From the NCBI GenBank assembly GCA_964503885.1, contig CAZDCD010000004.1:62001-126000 (forward strand): a stretch of DNA of 64,000 bases. Direction: 5' to 3'. Each line of letters starts with the position of its first letter. Position 1 is the stretch's first letter. This document shows, in pieces, positions 1 through 8,783 of the stretch. The DNA comes from CAZDCD01 sp964503885. Lineage in GTDB: Bacteria > Bacteroidota > Bacteroidia > Bacteroidales > UBA10428. Both the position numbers and the translations under genes were made by a program. The notes below the pieces were generated by a model. That model did no database searches and had not been told where the DNA came from. It saw only the letters and a program-made list of their open reading frames with translations.

Positions 1-1
1 T

Positions 2-883
2 TCGTACATAGGGCTGTTTCTTTCTATAGCATTGTTTTTGCTAATGATCTACGGCGTGGTCGCCGGCAGGCATTATTACAAAATAGATAAAAAGGTATTG
101 CATTTCAGGAATCTTCCTGCCGGATTCAACGGTTTGCGTATTGTGCAAATCTCCGATATTCATCTGGGCAGCATGTCGGAGATAAAATCCGGACTGAAAA
201 GGGCCATACAGATGATAAACAGCCTGAAACCCGAACTGATCCTCTTTACCGGTGATCTGGTGAATAATTTCAGTGAGGAATCCCTGCCATGGATACCCGA
301 AGTATCCAAACTTGAAGCCCCACTGGGCAAGTATTCTATATTAGGCAACCACGATTATGGAGATTATTGGGATTGGAAATCGCCGGAAGAAAAGCAGGCT
401 AATTTTGATTTGTTACTGTCTGTTCACAAACAGATGGGTTTTACGCTTCTGTTAAATGAAGCGCGGACGCTTCTGCGAAATGATGAAAAAATAGGACTGC
501 TTGGCGTGGAAAACTGGGGCCGTCCCCCGTTCCATCAATATGGAAACCTTGATCTTACAAACTCACGGCTGGAACCTGTTCCGTTTAAGATCCTGATGTC
601 ACATGATCCCACCCATTGGGAGGAAGAGGTGCAGTACCGCAGGGATATCGATCTGACGCTCTCGGGGCATACCCATGCCATGCAGTTCGGACTGAGGATT
701 GGTAAACTAAAATGGAGTCCTGTGCAATACATCTATAAAAAATGGGCAGGCTTATATGAAAATCAAGGAAGATACCTTTATGTAAACAGGGGTCTCGGTT
801 ATATAGGTTACCTTGGAAGGATCGGTATGAGACCGGAAATAACACTTTTCACGCTAAAAAAACAAAATACCGGAAACCTTTAG
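2..883 (+). CDS. Membrane-anchored metallophosphoesterase, 5' truncated by window edge
   Basis: Calcineurin-like metallophosphoesterase of the YkuE/YaeI type, probably acting at the membrane on a phosphoester such as a lipid headgroup. The reading frame is open from base 2 with no stop, so the true start lies left of the window. The visible N-terminus (SYIGLFLSIALFLLMIYGVV) is a hydrophobic membrane segment. The metal-binding motifs follow in the family order: DIHLGS, GDLVNN, GNHDYG, then a distal SHDPTHW and SGHTHAMQFG. No neighbour indicates a substrate. The family is clear, the substrate is not. Confidence 0.88.
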   Translation, partial: SYIGLFLSIALFLLMIYGVVAGRHYYKIDKKVLHFRNLPAGFNGLRIVQISDIHLGSMSEIKSGLKRAIQMINSLKPELILFTGDLVNNFSEESLPWIPEVSKLEAPLGKYSILGNHDYGDYWDWKSPEEKQANFDLLLSVHKQMGFTLLLNEARTLLRNDEKIGLLGVENWGRPPFHQYGNLDLTNSRLEPVPFKILMSHDPTHWEEEVQYRRDIDLTLSGHTHAMQFGLRIGKLKWSPVQYIYKKWAGLYENQGRYLYVNRGLGYIGYLGRIGMRPEITLFTLKKQNTGNL

Positions 884-1040
884 GACTGGTATTATGTTCT
901 AAGCAGAAAAAACCATTGATCCGTAACCTCTATTTGTATGCAATAAAAATTATTTATACTAAATTTAAATAACCTAAGAGTGGTTTTTTTTCTTTTTTTA
1001 TATTTCTTTGCAGATTGTAAAACTTGAACAGAATATAGTT

Positions 1041-1583
1041 ATGATGATAGAAAAAGATAAAGTGGTTTCTCTGACGTATGAGCTTAGAGTGAACAAAGTT
1101 GACGGGGAATTGATCGAATCGTTGAATGAGAGTGCACCGTTGACATTTCTGTATGGTTCGGGAAGGCTTCTCCCGAAATTTGAGAGCAACATCGAAGGAC
1201 TCAAGTCAGGTGATTCCTTTACATTTGATCTCGCCTGCGAAGATGCCTACGGACCACTAAATGAAAATGCCGTCGTGAATGTTCCGAAAGCTGCATTTGA
1301 GATAAATGGTGTTGTTGATCATGACCTTCTTCAGATCGGAAATACAATTCCCATGCAGGACAGTTCGGGAAACAGGTTAAACGGTATTGTAAAAGAAGTA
1401 AACGGCGACAAGGTTAAAATGGATTTCAATCATCCATTGGCCGGGAATCATCTTTTCTTCAACGGAATGATCACTGAGATCAGAGAAGCCAGTGAAGAAG
1501 AATTAACACACGGTCATATTCATAATTCAGGAAGCTGTGGATGCTGCTCTGATTGTGGTGATGGAAGCGGTAATTGTTGCTAG
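1041..1583 (+). CDS. slyD: SlyD-like FKBP-type peptidyl-prolyl cis-trans isomerase
   Basis: Cytoplasmic prolyl isomerase and chaperone of the SlyD family, 180 aa. The FKBP fold is split by an inserted IF (insert-in-flap) domain: FKBP strands (VSLTYELRV, LTFLYGSGRLLPKFE, GLKSGD), the insert AYGPLNENAVVNVPKAAF to about residue 130, then DFNHPLAGNHLFFNGMITEI. The tail HGHIHNSGSCGCCSDCGD ending in NCC is rich in His and Cys, as in nickel-binding SlyD proteins, and suggests metal storage or delivery. The frame can be read from a TTG at 1008, but ATG at 1041 or 1044 fits the family N-terminus better. It stands alone between convergent neighbours. Confidence 0.93.
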   Translation: MMIEKDKVVSLTYELRVNKVDGELIESLNESAPLTFLYGSGRLLPKFESNIEGLKSGDSFTFDLACEDAYGPLNENAVVNVPKAAFEINGVVDHDLLQIGNTIPMQDSSGNRLNGIVKEVNGDKVKMDFNHPLAGNHLFFNGMITEIREASEEELTHGHIHNSGSCGCCSDCGDGSGNCC

Positions 1584-1684
1584 TCTTTCTTCACAGGCAG
1601 TTTCGGCGAGAACTACAGGAGATCGTAAGCTGTTTGGCTCTGATCACCAGGCAAATGAAATGCCTGACTAGTGATGAAAAACGA

Positions 1685-2068
1685 TTATTTCAATAAGCTC
1701 CTGCCGGTATTTTTGGCCGAGATCTTCTCAATTCTTTTCAGGAGGTAGTCTTTTTCAAAAGGTTTGGAAATATAGTCATCAGCCCCTGCCTCAAAAGCAT
1801 CTCTAACCATGGTCTCTGATTTTTCCCGCGTTACAATGGCAATTGGGGTATTGATGCACAGGTCATCCCTTATTTTTTTGATGAGTTCAATTCCGTTAAA
1901 AACGGGCATATGTATGTCAATCAAAATTACATCAAAGGACTGGGAGGATAAAATGTTGAGGGCATCGTTGCCATTTTCTGAAGTTACTACCTCCATACCG
2001 GCTGTTGTCAGTGCTTTTTCAATCACTTTCCGGGTCATTGGATCGTCTTCGGTTACAAGAATTTTCAT
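1685..2068 (-). CDS. Single-domain CheY-like response regulator
   Basis: Stand-alone receiver domain of 127 aa. Acidic pocket E7-D8-D9, phospho-acceptor D51 in LIDIHMP, switch T in IAIVTRE, and the conserved Lys in DDYISKPFEK are all present. There is no output domain, so it must act by protein-protein contact or pass phosphate on. It lies 25 nt downstream of an Hpt-domain gene on the same strand, and the two are probably one transcript: a phosphotransfer protein and its receiver. The partner histidine kinase is not adjacent. A hybrid kinase at 60174 is a distant possibility only. Confidence 0.92.
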   Translation of the reverse strand: MKILVTEDDPMTRKVIEKALTTAGMEVVTSENGNDALNILSSQSFDVILIDIHMPVFNGIELIKKIRDDLCINTPIAIVTREKSETMVRDAFEAGADDYISKPFEKDYLLKRIEKISAKNTGRSLLK

Positions 2069-2093
2069 AGGTTTTCAATTATACATTCAGGCA

Positions 2094-2453
2094 TTAAGAA
2101 CAGGGTTTAAGATTAAAATCTTTAATAAAAGCTTCTATCAGTAAATCAACATTTTGCTGAACTCTCACAACCAGTTCCGGCAACCTGTCGAGGTGTTGAT
2201 TGTTTTTAGTGAACTCCTCTATGGCCACAAGATCTTCTTCAAGATCTTTCACTCCAAGAAAAGTGATTCCCGGAATGAAGCGGTGTACCTCACGTCCCAA
2301 TGCTTCAAAATGCTGCTGGGAAAGATATTCTTCCATTTTACTGACAATTCCCGGTGCGGTACTTCTGAAGGTTTCGAGCATATCAATTATAAAAGATTCG
2401 TCGTCACCTGCCACTTTTTTCAAAAAGGCCAGATCGTATTTCTTTTCACCCAT
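2094..2453 (-). CDS. Hpt-domain phosphotransfer protein
   Basis: Small helical protein of 119 aa matching histidine phosphotransfer (Hpt) domains. It starts with KKVAGDDESFIIDMLETF, has a central ALGREVHRFIPGITFLG segment and a C-terminal helix. H57 in EVHRFIPG sits where the phospho-His of the usual HxLKGSS motif lies. The following residues are atypical (FIPG for LKGS), so activity is likely but not certain. It is followed after 25 nt by a lone receiver, suggesting a two-protein phosphorelay branch. Confidence 0.8.
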   Translation of the reverse strand: MGEKKYDLAFLKKVAGDDESFIIDMLETFRSTAPGIVSKMEEYLSQQHFEALGREVHRFIPGITFLGVKDLEEDLVAIEEFTKNNQHLDRLPELVVRVQQNVDLLIEAFIKDFNLKPCS

Positions 2454-2490
2454 ACCTTAATTTCCCTGTAATTATTTTGCGCTATATAAC

Positions 2491-3315
2491 TCAATGAGAA
2501 TCCGATTTTTTATAATATTTCATGGCCTCAGGAAGATACTTTTTTATTCCGGCTATCCGGTTTGCATGAGAAGGATGTGTACTCAGATATTCCTGAGGAC
2601 TCTTTTTATTCTGTTGCGACATCCTCTCCCAGAAACTGACAGCTTCATTAGGATCATAACCTGCCATTGCCATGATAACCAGTCCGATATGGTCAGCCTC
2701 ATATTCGTGAATACGCGAATATGGAAGCAAAACACCCACTGTAGCACCCACACCGTAAGCAGCCATAAACAACTGTTTGGTTTCCTCAGGTTTTTCTTCG
2801 AGCGCGGTTGCCAGGGCGATACCTCCCATTTGGGCGATCAATTCCTGGCTCATTCTTTCATTTCCGTGCCTCGCTATGGCATGGGCCACTTCATGCCCCA
2901 TTACCACTGCAACACCTGCTTCATTTTGCGTAAAGGGAAGTATTCCGGAATAAAAAACTATTTTACCCCCGGGCAGACACCAGGCATTGGGCACATCGCT
3001 TTCCACAAGATTGTATTGCCAATTAAAATAGGGTATGTTTTCCTTAAGCCCGTTTTTTTTCATAAATTCCTCAGCAGCAGCAGTTATTCTATTACCCACA
3101 GCATCAATCATTGCTGTCTGAACCTTGCTGGTTGAAAGTTTGTTTTCCTTCAGGAATGCATCATAGCTCGTCAGGCTCATATCCACCAGCATCGATTCCG
3201 GCAGAAGATTCATCTGCTTCCTGCTGGTAAGAGGTACAGTTCTGCATGATACAGCAAAAAAACATGCAGCTATGACCATCAATAGCTGGTTAGTATGAAT
3301 GTATTTATATGTCAT
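2491..3315 (-). CDS. M48-family metallopeptidase lipoprotein
   Basis: Envelope zinc protease of the M48 (LoiP/BepA-like) group. The lipobox FAVSC places the lipidated Cys at residue 24, so the mature protein is membrane-anchored in the periplasm. The zinc motif HEVAH is at 141-145 and the third ligand is in HEYEADHIG (about 203-211). The C-terminus (STHPSHANRIAGIKKYLPEA) is the usual end of these proteases, and 274 aa is a normal length. The likely role is quality control of outer-membrane proteins, inferred from the family. It lies 37 nt upstream of the Hpt gene on the same strand. Confidence 0.92.
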   Translation of the reverse strand: MTYKYIHTNQLLMVIAACFFAVSCRTVPLTSRKQMNLLPESMLVDMSLTSYDAFLKENKLSTSKVQTAMIDAVGNRITAAAEEFMKKNGLKENIPYFNWQYNLVESDVPNAWCLPGGKIVFYSGILPFTQNEAGVAVVMGHEVAHAIARHGNERMSQELIAQMGGIALATALEEKPEETKQLFMAAYGVGATVGVLLPYSRIHEYEADHIGLVIMAMAGYDPNEAVSFWERMSQQNKKSPQEYLSTHPSHANRIAGIKKYLPEAMKYYKKSDSH

Positions 3316-3523
3316 TTATACATTCTGGTGATCTCAGTCAAAAATAGTAAAATTTACTATAGCACTTAAACAAATATAAAAAGGTTTACAGGAATTAATA
3401 TTAAGAATAGCGGGTAAAACATTTATAAATAAATCGTTATCTTTTGGCCTAAATTTTGTATTATTTTTATTAAATGCTAAATTCGCATCATAAATTTTCC
3501 GTTAGTAATTAAACTTCTAGACT

Positions 3524-4882
3524 ATGAGTATCTCGATCAAATCGGCTTTTGTAAGGATCATTATAATGATAGTGCTTTCTTCTCCCGCTCTGGCAGGTTT
3601 GGCGCAAAGTTATCTTCAAAATCCGGCATATGGAGAAACAGAGCAAGATCGAACAAAATGTGCCAGCAATCTCTCCACCATGAGTGAATTTGTTAAAATC
3701 AGCATGTATGATTATGCATATGAAGCCTGGAGATACTGCTACAATAATTGTCCGGCTGCAAGCAAGAATATCTATATAATGGGGGCTAAAATCCTTAGAC
3801 ATAAAATTGAAAATACTGCCGATAAGGAGGTTGCCGGAAAATACCTGGATTCTCTTATGTTATTGTATGACCAGCGGATCAAGTATTTTCACCAGGAAGG
3901 GTATGTGCTGGGATGGAAAGGTATCGATCTGCTGAAATACAAGCCAGAAGAAATTCAGCAGGGTTATGATATCCTTAAAAAATCGATGGAGCTGGACAAT
4001 GATAAGACTGAACCGGCCGTTTTTGTAACCTTTATTCAGGCCTCCCATGTGCTTTATAATAACAATAACAAACCTGCCGATGAATTCATCAATGATTATG
4101 TGAAGGCTACAGATCTTATCAGCAAGGCTCTGAAAAATCCATCGAACAAGAACAATCTTGATAATTACAATACAGCCCTGGCAAGTGTGGAATCTATATT
4201 TGCCGAGAGTGGTGCTGCCGACTGCAACGCATTGATTGCTATTTATTCACCAAAGTTTAAAGCGACACCCGATGATGTTGAATTGCTGAAAAAAATTACT
4301 GATATTCTGAACAATTCCAAATGTACTGATGCCCAGCTTTTCGCGGATGCGTCTGAACACCTGTTTAAGCTTGAACCGTCTGCTATAGCAGCCTTCAATA
4401 TTGGTGTGCTGTTTGAGTCGAAAGGGGAACTTGAAAAAGCCAAGAAATATTTTGCCATTGCAGGAGAACAGGAAACCAATCCCGAAGATAAAGCGCACTT
4501 TTATTACCGTGAAGCAGCCGTAGTATACCAACAGGGCAATTATGCAGAAGCAAAATCACTGGCGTTAAAAGCATTGAATTACAAACCCGATTACGGTGAA
4601 GCATACATACTGATAGGAACAGCATATGTGGCCGGAAATTCATCCTGCAGTTCGGATGAATTTGAAAAAGCAACGGTATATTGGGCTGCTATTGACAAAT
4701 TCAATAAGGCTAAAAGTGTCGATCAGAGCGTGACTGAAAAAGCGAATGATTATATCGCGAAATATTCAATCTATTTTCCGACGAAGGAAGAACTATTTTT
4801 CAGAAACCTGAATGAAGGCAACAGTTATACTATCGGGTGCTGGATTAATGAAACGACCACAGTAAGAGCAAGAAAAAATTAA
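3524..4882 (+). CDS. Secreted tetratricopeptide-repeat protein of unknown function
   Basis: 452-aa protein with an N-terminal signal sequence (hydrophobic residues 8-25, then ALAGLAQSY). Helical TPR-like repeats run through the body. The clearest are about 290-320 (AAFNIGVLFESKGELEKAKKYF) and 325-360 (YYREAAVVYQQGNYAEAKSLALKALNYKPD). A Cys-rich stretch near 60-80 (RYCYNNCP) may form a disulfide, consistent with a periplasmic or surface location. It resembles a conserved Bacteroidota periplasmic TPR family, but no specific function can be given. A rho-independent terminator follows the stop after about 25 nt. Confidence 0.8.
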   Translation: MSISIKSAFVRIIIMIVLSSPALAGLAQSYLQNPAYGETEQDRTKCASNLSTMSEFVKISMYDYAYEAWRYCYNNCPAASKNIYIMGAKILRHKIENTADKEVAGKYLDSLMLLYDQRIKYFHQEGYVLGWKGIDLLKYKPEEIQQGYDILKKSMELDNDKTEPAVFVTFIQASHVLYNNNNKPADEFINDYVKATDLISKALKNPSNKNNLDNYNTALASVESIFAESGAADCNALIAIYSPKFKATPDDVELLKKITDILNNSKCTDAQLFADASEHLFKLEPSAIAAFNIGVLFESKGELEKAKKYFAIAGEQETNPEDKAHFYYREAAVVYQQGNYAEAKSLALKALNYKPDYGEAYILIGTAYVAGNSSCSSDEFEKATVYWAAIDKFNKAKSVDQSVTEKANDYIAKYSIYFPTKEELFFRNLNEGNSYTIGCWINETTTVRARKN

Positions 4883-4906
4883 AGATAAATAACCCGTGCA
4901 ACCTGG

Positions 4907-4937
4907 CCATCCCTGTTTTAGGGATGGTTTTTTGTTT
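4907..4937 (+). terminator. Rho-independent terminator
   Basis: Perfect 7-bp stem CCATCCC/GGGATGG with a 7-nt loop, followed directly by TTTTTTGTTT. It lies 24 nt after the stop of the TPR gene and just before the threonine aldolase start, so the two genes are separate transcripts unless there is read-through. Confidence 0.8.
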
Positions 4938-4955
4938 ACGATTATAAAGATTATC

Positions 4956-5990
4956 ATGTCAAGAGGTTTTGCCAGCGACAACAATTCGGGCATCCATCCT
5001 GAAATATTCAGGGCCATCGAAAAGGCCAACAGCGGCCATGTCACCGCTTATGGTGATGATATATATACTGCGCGGGCCATACAAAAATTCAGGGAGCACT
5101 TCGGGCATGACACCAACGTTTATTTTACCCTAACAGGTACAGGTTCAAATATTATTGCCCTGGCTGCGGCAGCGGATGCTTTTAACTCGGTTATTTGTGC
5201 AGTATCAGCACATATAAATGTGGATGAATGCGGTGCACCTGAACGATTTATCGGTTGCAAACTGCTTCCTGTTCAATCTGAAAACGGTAAGCTCACTGTA
5301 AAAGATATTGAAAATCATATGGATGGTATTGGTTTCGAACACCATTCGCAGCCAAAAATTATTTCGATAAGCCAATCTACAGAACTCGGTACGGTATATA
5401 AGCCCGAAGAAATTCGAAAAATTGCAGAATATGCCCATCGCCATAATATGTTTTTGCATATGGATGGTGCAAGACTGGCCAATGCAGCCGCTTACCTTAA
5501 TTTATCCCTGAGGGCAATTTCAGGAAATGCAGGCGTAGATATCCTTTCATTCGGCGGTACCAAGAATGGATTGTTGTTTGCCGAATCAGTAGTGGTATTT
5601 AACAACCAACTCTCGAGCAATCTTAAATATATCCGGAAACAGGCCAGCCAGCTTGCTTCAAAAATGCGTTTCATTGCTGTTCAATTTGAAGCCTACCTGT
5701 CTGACGATCTGTGGCTTAAAAATGCCCGTCGTGCAAACGAAATGGCTCAACTGTTATACAACGAAGTGTCATCTATCAGGGGCATTATGGTCACACAGCA
5801 TGTTGAATCAAACGGGGTTTTTGCCGTTATTCCAAAAGAAATTATTCCAAAACTTCAGGAAAAGTATTTTTTTTATTTGTGGAATGAATTTACCTCCGAA
5901 GTGCGGTGGATGACCTCATACGATTCCACAAAAGAGGATATCAGGAGATTTGCTGATGCATTGAGAGAATTGTTACGGGAAAAGCAATGA
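4956..5990 (+). CDS. ltaE: Low-specificity L-threonine aldolase (PLP enzyme)
   Basis: PLP-dependent aldolase of the threonine aldolase/beta-eliminating lyase fold, cleaving L-threonine or allo-threonine to glycine and acetaldehyde. The family N-terminus FASDNNSGIHPEI is followed by TGTGSNI (cofactor phosphate binding), HMDGARLANA with D170 (pyridine nitrogen), and SFGGTKNG with the Schiff-base Lys K203. A longer frame from GTG at 4896 overlaps the upstream terminator, so ATG 4956 is preferred (344 aa, normal length). Its 3' end overlaps the convergent queA gene by 18 bp. Confidence 0.93.
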   Translation: MSRGFASDNNSGIHPEIFRAIEKANSGHVTAYGDDIYTARAIQKFREHFGHDTNVYFTLTGTGSNIIALAAAADAFNSVICAVSAHINVDECGAPERFIGCKLLPVQSENGKLTVKDIENHMDGIGFEHHSQPKIISISQSTELGTVYKPEEIRKIAEYAHRHNMFLHMDGARLANAAAYLNLSLRAISGNAGVDILSFGGTKNGLLFAESVVVFNNQLSSNLKYIRKQASQLASKMRFIAVQFEAYLSDDLWLKNARRANEMAQLLYNEVSSIRGIMVTQHVESNGVFAVIPKEIIPKLQEKYFFYLWNEFTSEVRWMTSYDSTKEDIRRFADALRELLREKQ

Positions 5991-7193
5991 ACTGTCGCCA
6001 TAGCTCAAAAACCTGAAATGATTAGCCAGGGCATAGCGGTATACCCCTTTCCAGTCATCGCCGATGAATGCTGCAACAAGTAAAAGAAGCGTACTCTTCG
6101 GCAAATGGTAATTGGTAATAAGACCTTTTATAAGTCTGAATTGGTATCCGGGTACAATCATTAGACTGGTTGATGTCTGCAGCAAATCCAGCTTTCGCTC
6201 TTTCATAAAATAAAGAACACATTCCAATGCAGATACCTGTGGCATGTCGCTATTAAGAGTGTATGGGTCCCACTGGGAAATAGCCGGATGATCATGAACA
6301 GGTAGATTTCCAATGGCTAATTTTACCCCAAGCCAGTATAAACTTTCAATAGTTCGTACACTTGTTGTTCCAACTGCGACGAGCGAATCGATATGCTCAA
6401 TTATAATACTGATCGCAGATTGTGATACTTCAAAGAATTCGGTGTGCATGCGGTGCATAGCTACTGATTCTTCTTTAACCGGCTGGAAAGTTCCTGCCCC
6501 GACATGCAGAGTAATCTCAGTACGTTGAATCTTTTTTTCTTCGAGTTTTTCAAATATCTGCCGGGTAAAATGTAACCCGGCAGTCGGTGCTGCAACCGAC
6601 CCTTTGATTCTGGAATACACTGTCTGGTATGCTGTCTTATCTGATTCTTCTGCTTCACGGTTCAGGTATGGAGGCAGCGGAACATTCCCGAAACGATCCA
6701 GGATCCCCGCAAAATCAACATCAGGGTCATTCCAGGAAAAACGCACAAGAACAACATTACCGGAAATACCGACCTTCTCGGCCTGTAAGATCAGTTCGCA
6801 GCCCGCATATGGGATTGCTATCCTGAGGAACCCTTTTTTCCAGCGTTTGCTGTTCCCTATCATGCATGCCCATATACTATCGCCTTTTTTCTGAAATGTA
6901 AGATTGTATTCAGGAGGTTCAACCGGATACAGGCAAAAAATTTCAATACCGGCACCCGAGGGTTTCTGAAAAAGCAACCGCGCATGGATTACCTTTGTAT
7001 TGTTGAAAACAAGCATCGTTTCCGGTGGCAGGTATTCCGGAAGCCGGTAGAAAACATCCTGGCTGATTGGTCTCTTTTTATCATAGACTAGCAGTTTTGA
7101 ATGGTCTCTCTCCGGCAGAGGATACCTGGCTATTTTGCTTTCGGGTAGCGGATAATCGTAATCACTGATCTTTATCGGGGGTAAGAATTGCAC
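5973..7193 (-). CDS. queA: tRNA preQ1(34) S-adenosylmethionine ribosyltransferase-isomerase
   Basis: QueA transfers and isomerises the ribosyl part of SAM onto preQ1 at tRNA position 34, giving epoxyqueuosine. The 406-aa protein has the family landmarks: N-terminal FDYPLPESxIA-like segment (YDYPLPESKIARYPLPERD), LVFNNTKVIHARL, VAAPTAGLHFT, LHVGAGTFQPV, HRMHTEFFEV, VAVGTTSVRTIESL, and FRLIKGLITNYHLPKSTLLLLV near the C-terminus. It is slightly longer than average. It is divergent from the Smr gene with only about 60 bp between starts, and convergent with ltaE. Confidence 0.96.
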   Translation of the reverse strand: MQFLPPIKISDYDYPLPESKIARYPLPERDHSKLLVYDKKRPISQDVFYRLPEYLPPETMLVFNNTKVIHARLLFQKPSGAGIEIFCLYPVEPPEYNLTFQKKGDSIWACMIGNSKRWKKGFLRIAIPYAGCELILQAEKVGISGNVVLVRFSWNDPDVDFAGILDRFGNVPLPPYLNREAEESDKTAYQTVYSRIKGSVAAPTAGLHFTRQIFEKLEEKKIQRTEITLHVGAGTFQPVKEESVAMHRMHTEFFEVSQSAISIIIEHIDSLVAVGTTSVRTIESLYWLGVKLAIGNLPVHDHPAISQWDPYTLNSDMPQVSALECVLYFMKERKLDLLQTSTSLMIVPGYQFRLIKGLITNYHLPKSTLLLLVAAFIGDDWKGVYRYALANHFRFLSYGDSSLLFP

Positions 7194-7215
7194 CTTAATA
7201 TAAAAATTTGGTGGA

Positions 7216-7233
7216 CAAAAATAACTAATTTTG
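7216..7233. promoter_or_regulatory. Overlapping divergent -7 boxes (queA / smr)
   Basis: Two matches to the Bacteroidota -7 element TAnnTTTG lie almost back to back: TATTTTTG read on the minus strand (7216-7223), 22 nt before queA, and TAATTTTG on the plus strand (7226-7233), 21 nt before the Smr gene. No convincing -33 TTTG lies at the right distance for either. If both are used, the two polymerases would compete for the same DNA. Assignment is by consensus only. Confidence 0.45.
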
Positions 7234-7254
7234 CACCGATAATTTGTTGCTCAG

Positions 7255-8307
7255 ATGAAATTTAAAGTCGGAGACAAGGTAAAATTTCTGAACGATACCG
7301 GATACGGAGAGATCACGGAAATCATTGACGAGAAATTCGTTAAAGTGAGAACTGATGAAGGTTTTGATATTCCTGTTCCAGGCAGGGAACTGCTGATCTT
7401 TGGAAGTGAACCTGATTATGAATCAGGTACTGCAATGACAAAGACCTACACAGAAGAGACTGAAAAACCACGTTCCCGAAAAGAAAATTTAAAGCAACCG
7501 GATGAAAACGAGCTTGAGATCCGGAAAGATTTACCATACGGCTCATCCACCAACCTGCTGATCGGATTTGTTCCGGTGGCCAAAAAAAACCTGCACCTGA
7601 GCGATATAGCTATTTTCCTGATCAATGATTCGGATTATACGGTCTTCTATTCACTGGGATTTCTTGAAAATGTTTCATGGATGCGTTTTCGATATGGTTT
7701 TCTGGAAGACAATACAAAATACAGGCTGCATATCTTTAACCAGTCGGATATCAGTAAAATAAAACAGATGCATATTCAGGTATTGTTTTTAAGCAAAGGC
7801 AGGTATTTTCCAATGGAACCTGTCAATAGGTTCATTGATATAGAAAACACAGGCTTCTATAAAGAAAACACATTTAAGGAGAACGAATTTTTTGATGAGA
7901 AAGCGTTATTGTTCAACCTGTCGGGAATTTCGGCAGCAGAACAGATGGCTAAGATAAGCGACAAAGAAATTGCCGAAGTTATTGCAGCAAAAGAACCGAA
8001 AAATATCCAGGCCAAAAACAAACAGGAAATCCGGGAAGTTGATCTTCATATTCATGAGCTGGTGGAGGAATCCCGTAATCTTACTGCAGGAGAAATATTG
8101 AAGATACAAATGAATACTTTTCATGCCGAGTTGGAAAAAGCCATCGGGAACGGGATAAAAAAAGTAGTGTTTATCCATGGTGTAGGCAGCGGTATCCTGA
8201 AACAGGAAATTATTAAAACAGTAAAGGAGAAATACCCGGAACTCGTTTGCCAGGATGCCTCATTTAAGGAATATGGTTACGGAGCCACATTAATATTTAT
8301 TAAATAG
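7255..8307 (+). CDS. DUF2027 / C-terminal Smr-domain protein
   Basis: 350-aa cytoplasmic protein typical of Bacteroidota. The N-terminal 50 residues (KVGDKVKFLNDTGYGEITEI) form an SH3-like barrel. A charged linker and a beta-rich DUF2027 middle domain (about 85-220) follow. The C-terminal 90 residues are a Smr (small MutS-related) domain with VDLHIHELVE (DLH-x-H) and HGVGSGILK, the motifs of Smr nicking endonucleases. A role in nucleic-acid metabolism is inferred from the domain only. The RNase P RNA gene begins about 3 nt after the stop. Confidence 0.9.
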   Translation: MKFKVGDKVKFLNDTGYGEITEIIDEKFVKVRTDEGFDIPVPGRELLIFGSEPDYESGTAMTKTYTEETEKPRSRKENLKQPDENELEIRKDLPYGSSTNLLIGFVPVAKKNLHLSDIAIFLINDSDYTVFYSLGFLENVSWMRFRYGFLEDNTKYRLHIFNQSDISKIKQMHIQVLFLSKGRYFPMEPVNRFIDIENTGFYKENTFKENEFFDEKALLFNLSGISAAEQMAKISDKEIAEVIAAKEPKNIQAKNKQEIREVDLHIHELVEESRNLTAGEILKIQMNTFHAELEKAIGNGIKKVVFIHGVGSGILKQEIIKTVKEKYPELVCQDASFKEYGYGATLIFIK

Positions 8308-8705
8308 AAAGCAGTGAACTGTTCTATCGTCCCGGTTGAACATCTGCCGAAAGGCAGCGGTGAGAGCGGGAAGGAAAGTCCGGACAACGAAGGGCGCCAT
8401 ACTTCCGAAAGGAAGATACCTGCGAAGGTATGGAAGCAGAGAAGAAAAAAACTTCCTTTCGAACATAACGGAGTTGGGTTAGCCCTCCTTCGCCAATGTT
8501 ACGGAAGGTAAAGGTGAGAAGGTGGGGTAAGAGCCTACCAGGTTCTGCAGCAATGCAGGATGCTGTCTGCCCTGTGGGTTGCAAGATCATGTATACCGGC
8601 AGTTGAGGACGGCCCGTCCGATGCCGGGGGGTAGATCGCGAAGATAAATGATAGAAATTCCGGTTTTCCGGAAAACAGAATCCGGCTTACAGGTCCACTG
8701 CTTTC
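8308..8705 (+). ncRNA. rnpB: RNase P RNA, bacterial class A
   Basis: Catalytic RNA of RNase P. Conserved landmarks occur in order: GGAAAGTCCGGAC (5' side of P4 and following region, 8372-8384), GGGGTAAGAGCCTACCAG (8523-8540), AGATAAATGATAGA (3' side of P4 region, about 8642) and ACAGAATCCGGCTTACAGG near the 3' end. Helix P1 is visible as AGCAGTG (8310-8316) pairing with CACTGCT (8696-8702). A T-rich run (8703-8711) follows and probably terminates it. The ends are estimated from P1. It starts almost on the stop codon of the Smr gene, so its promoter must lie inside that gene or it is co-transcribed and processed. Confidence 0.95.
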
Positions 8706-8783
8706 TTTTTTAACGTATTGCCTTGTAAAAATAGGATACCCTGGTAAAATGACAATATTTAATATAAAACGTGCGAAGCCGAA

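Noticed and set aside
1644..1674. Hairpin CAGGCA/TGCCTG between slyD and the receiver gene as a bidirectional terminator
   Set aside because: The stem is only 6 bp and no T run follows on either strand.
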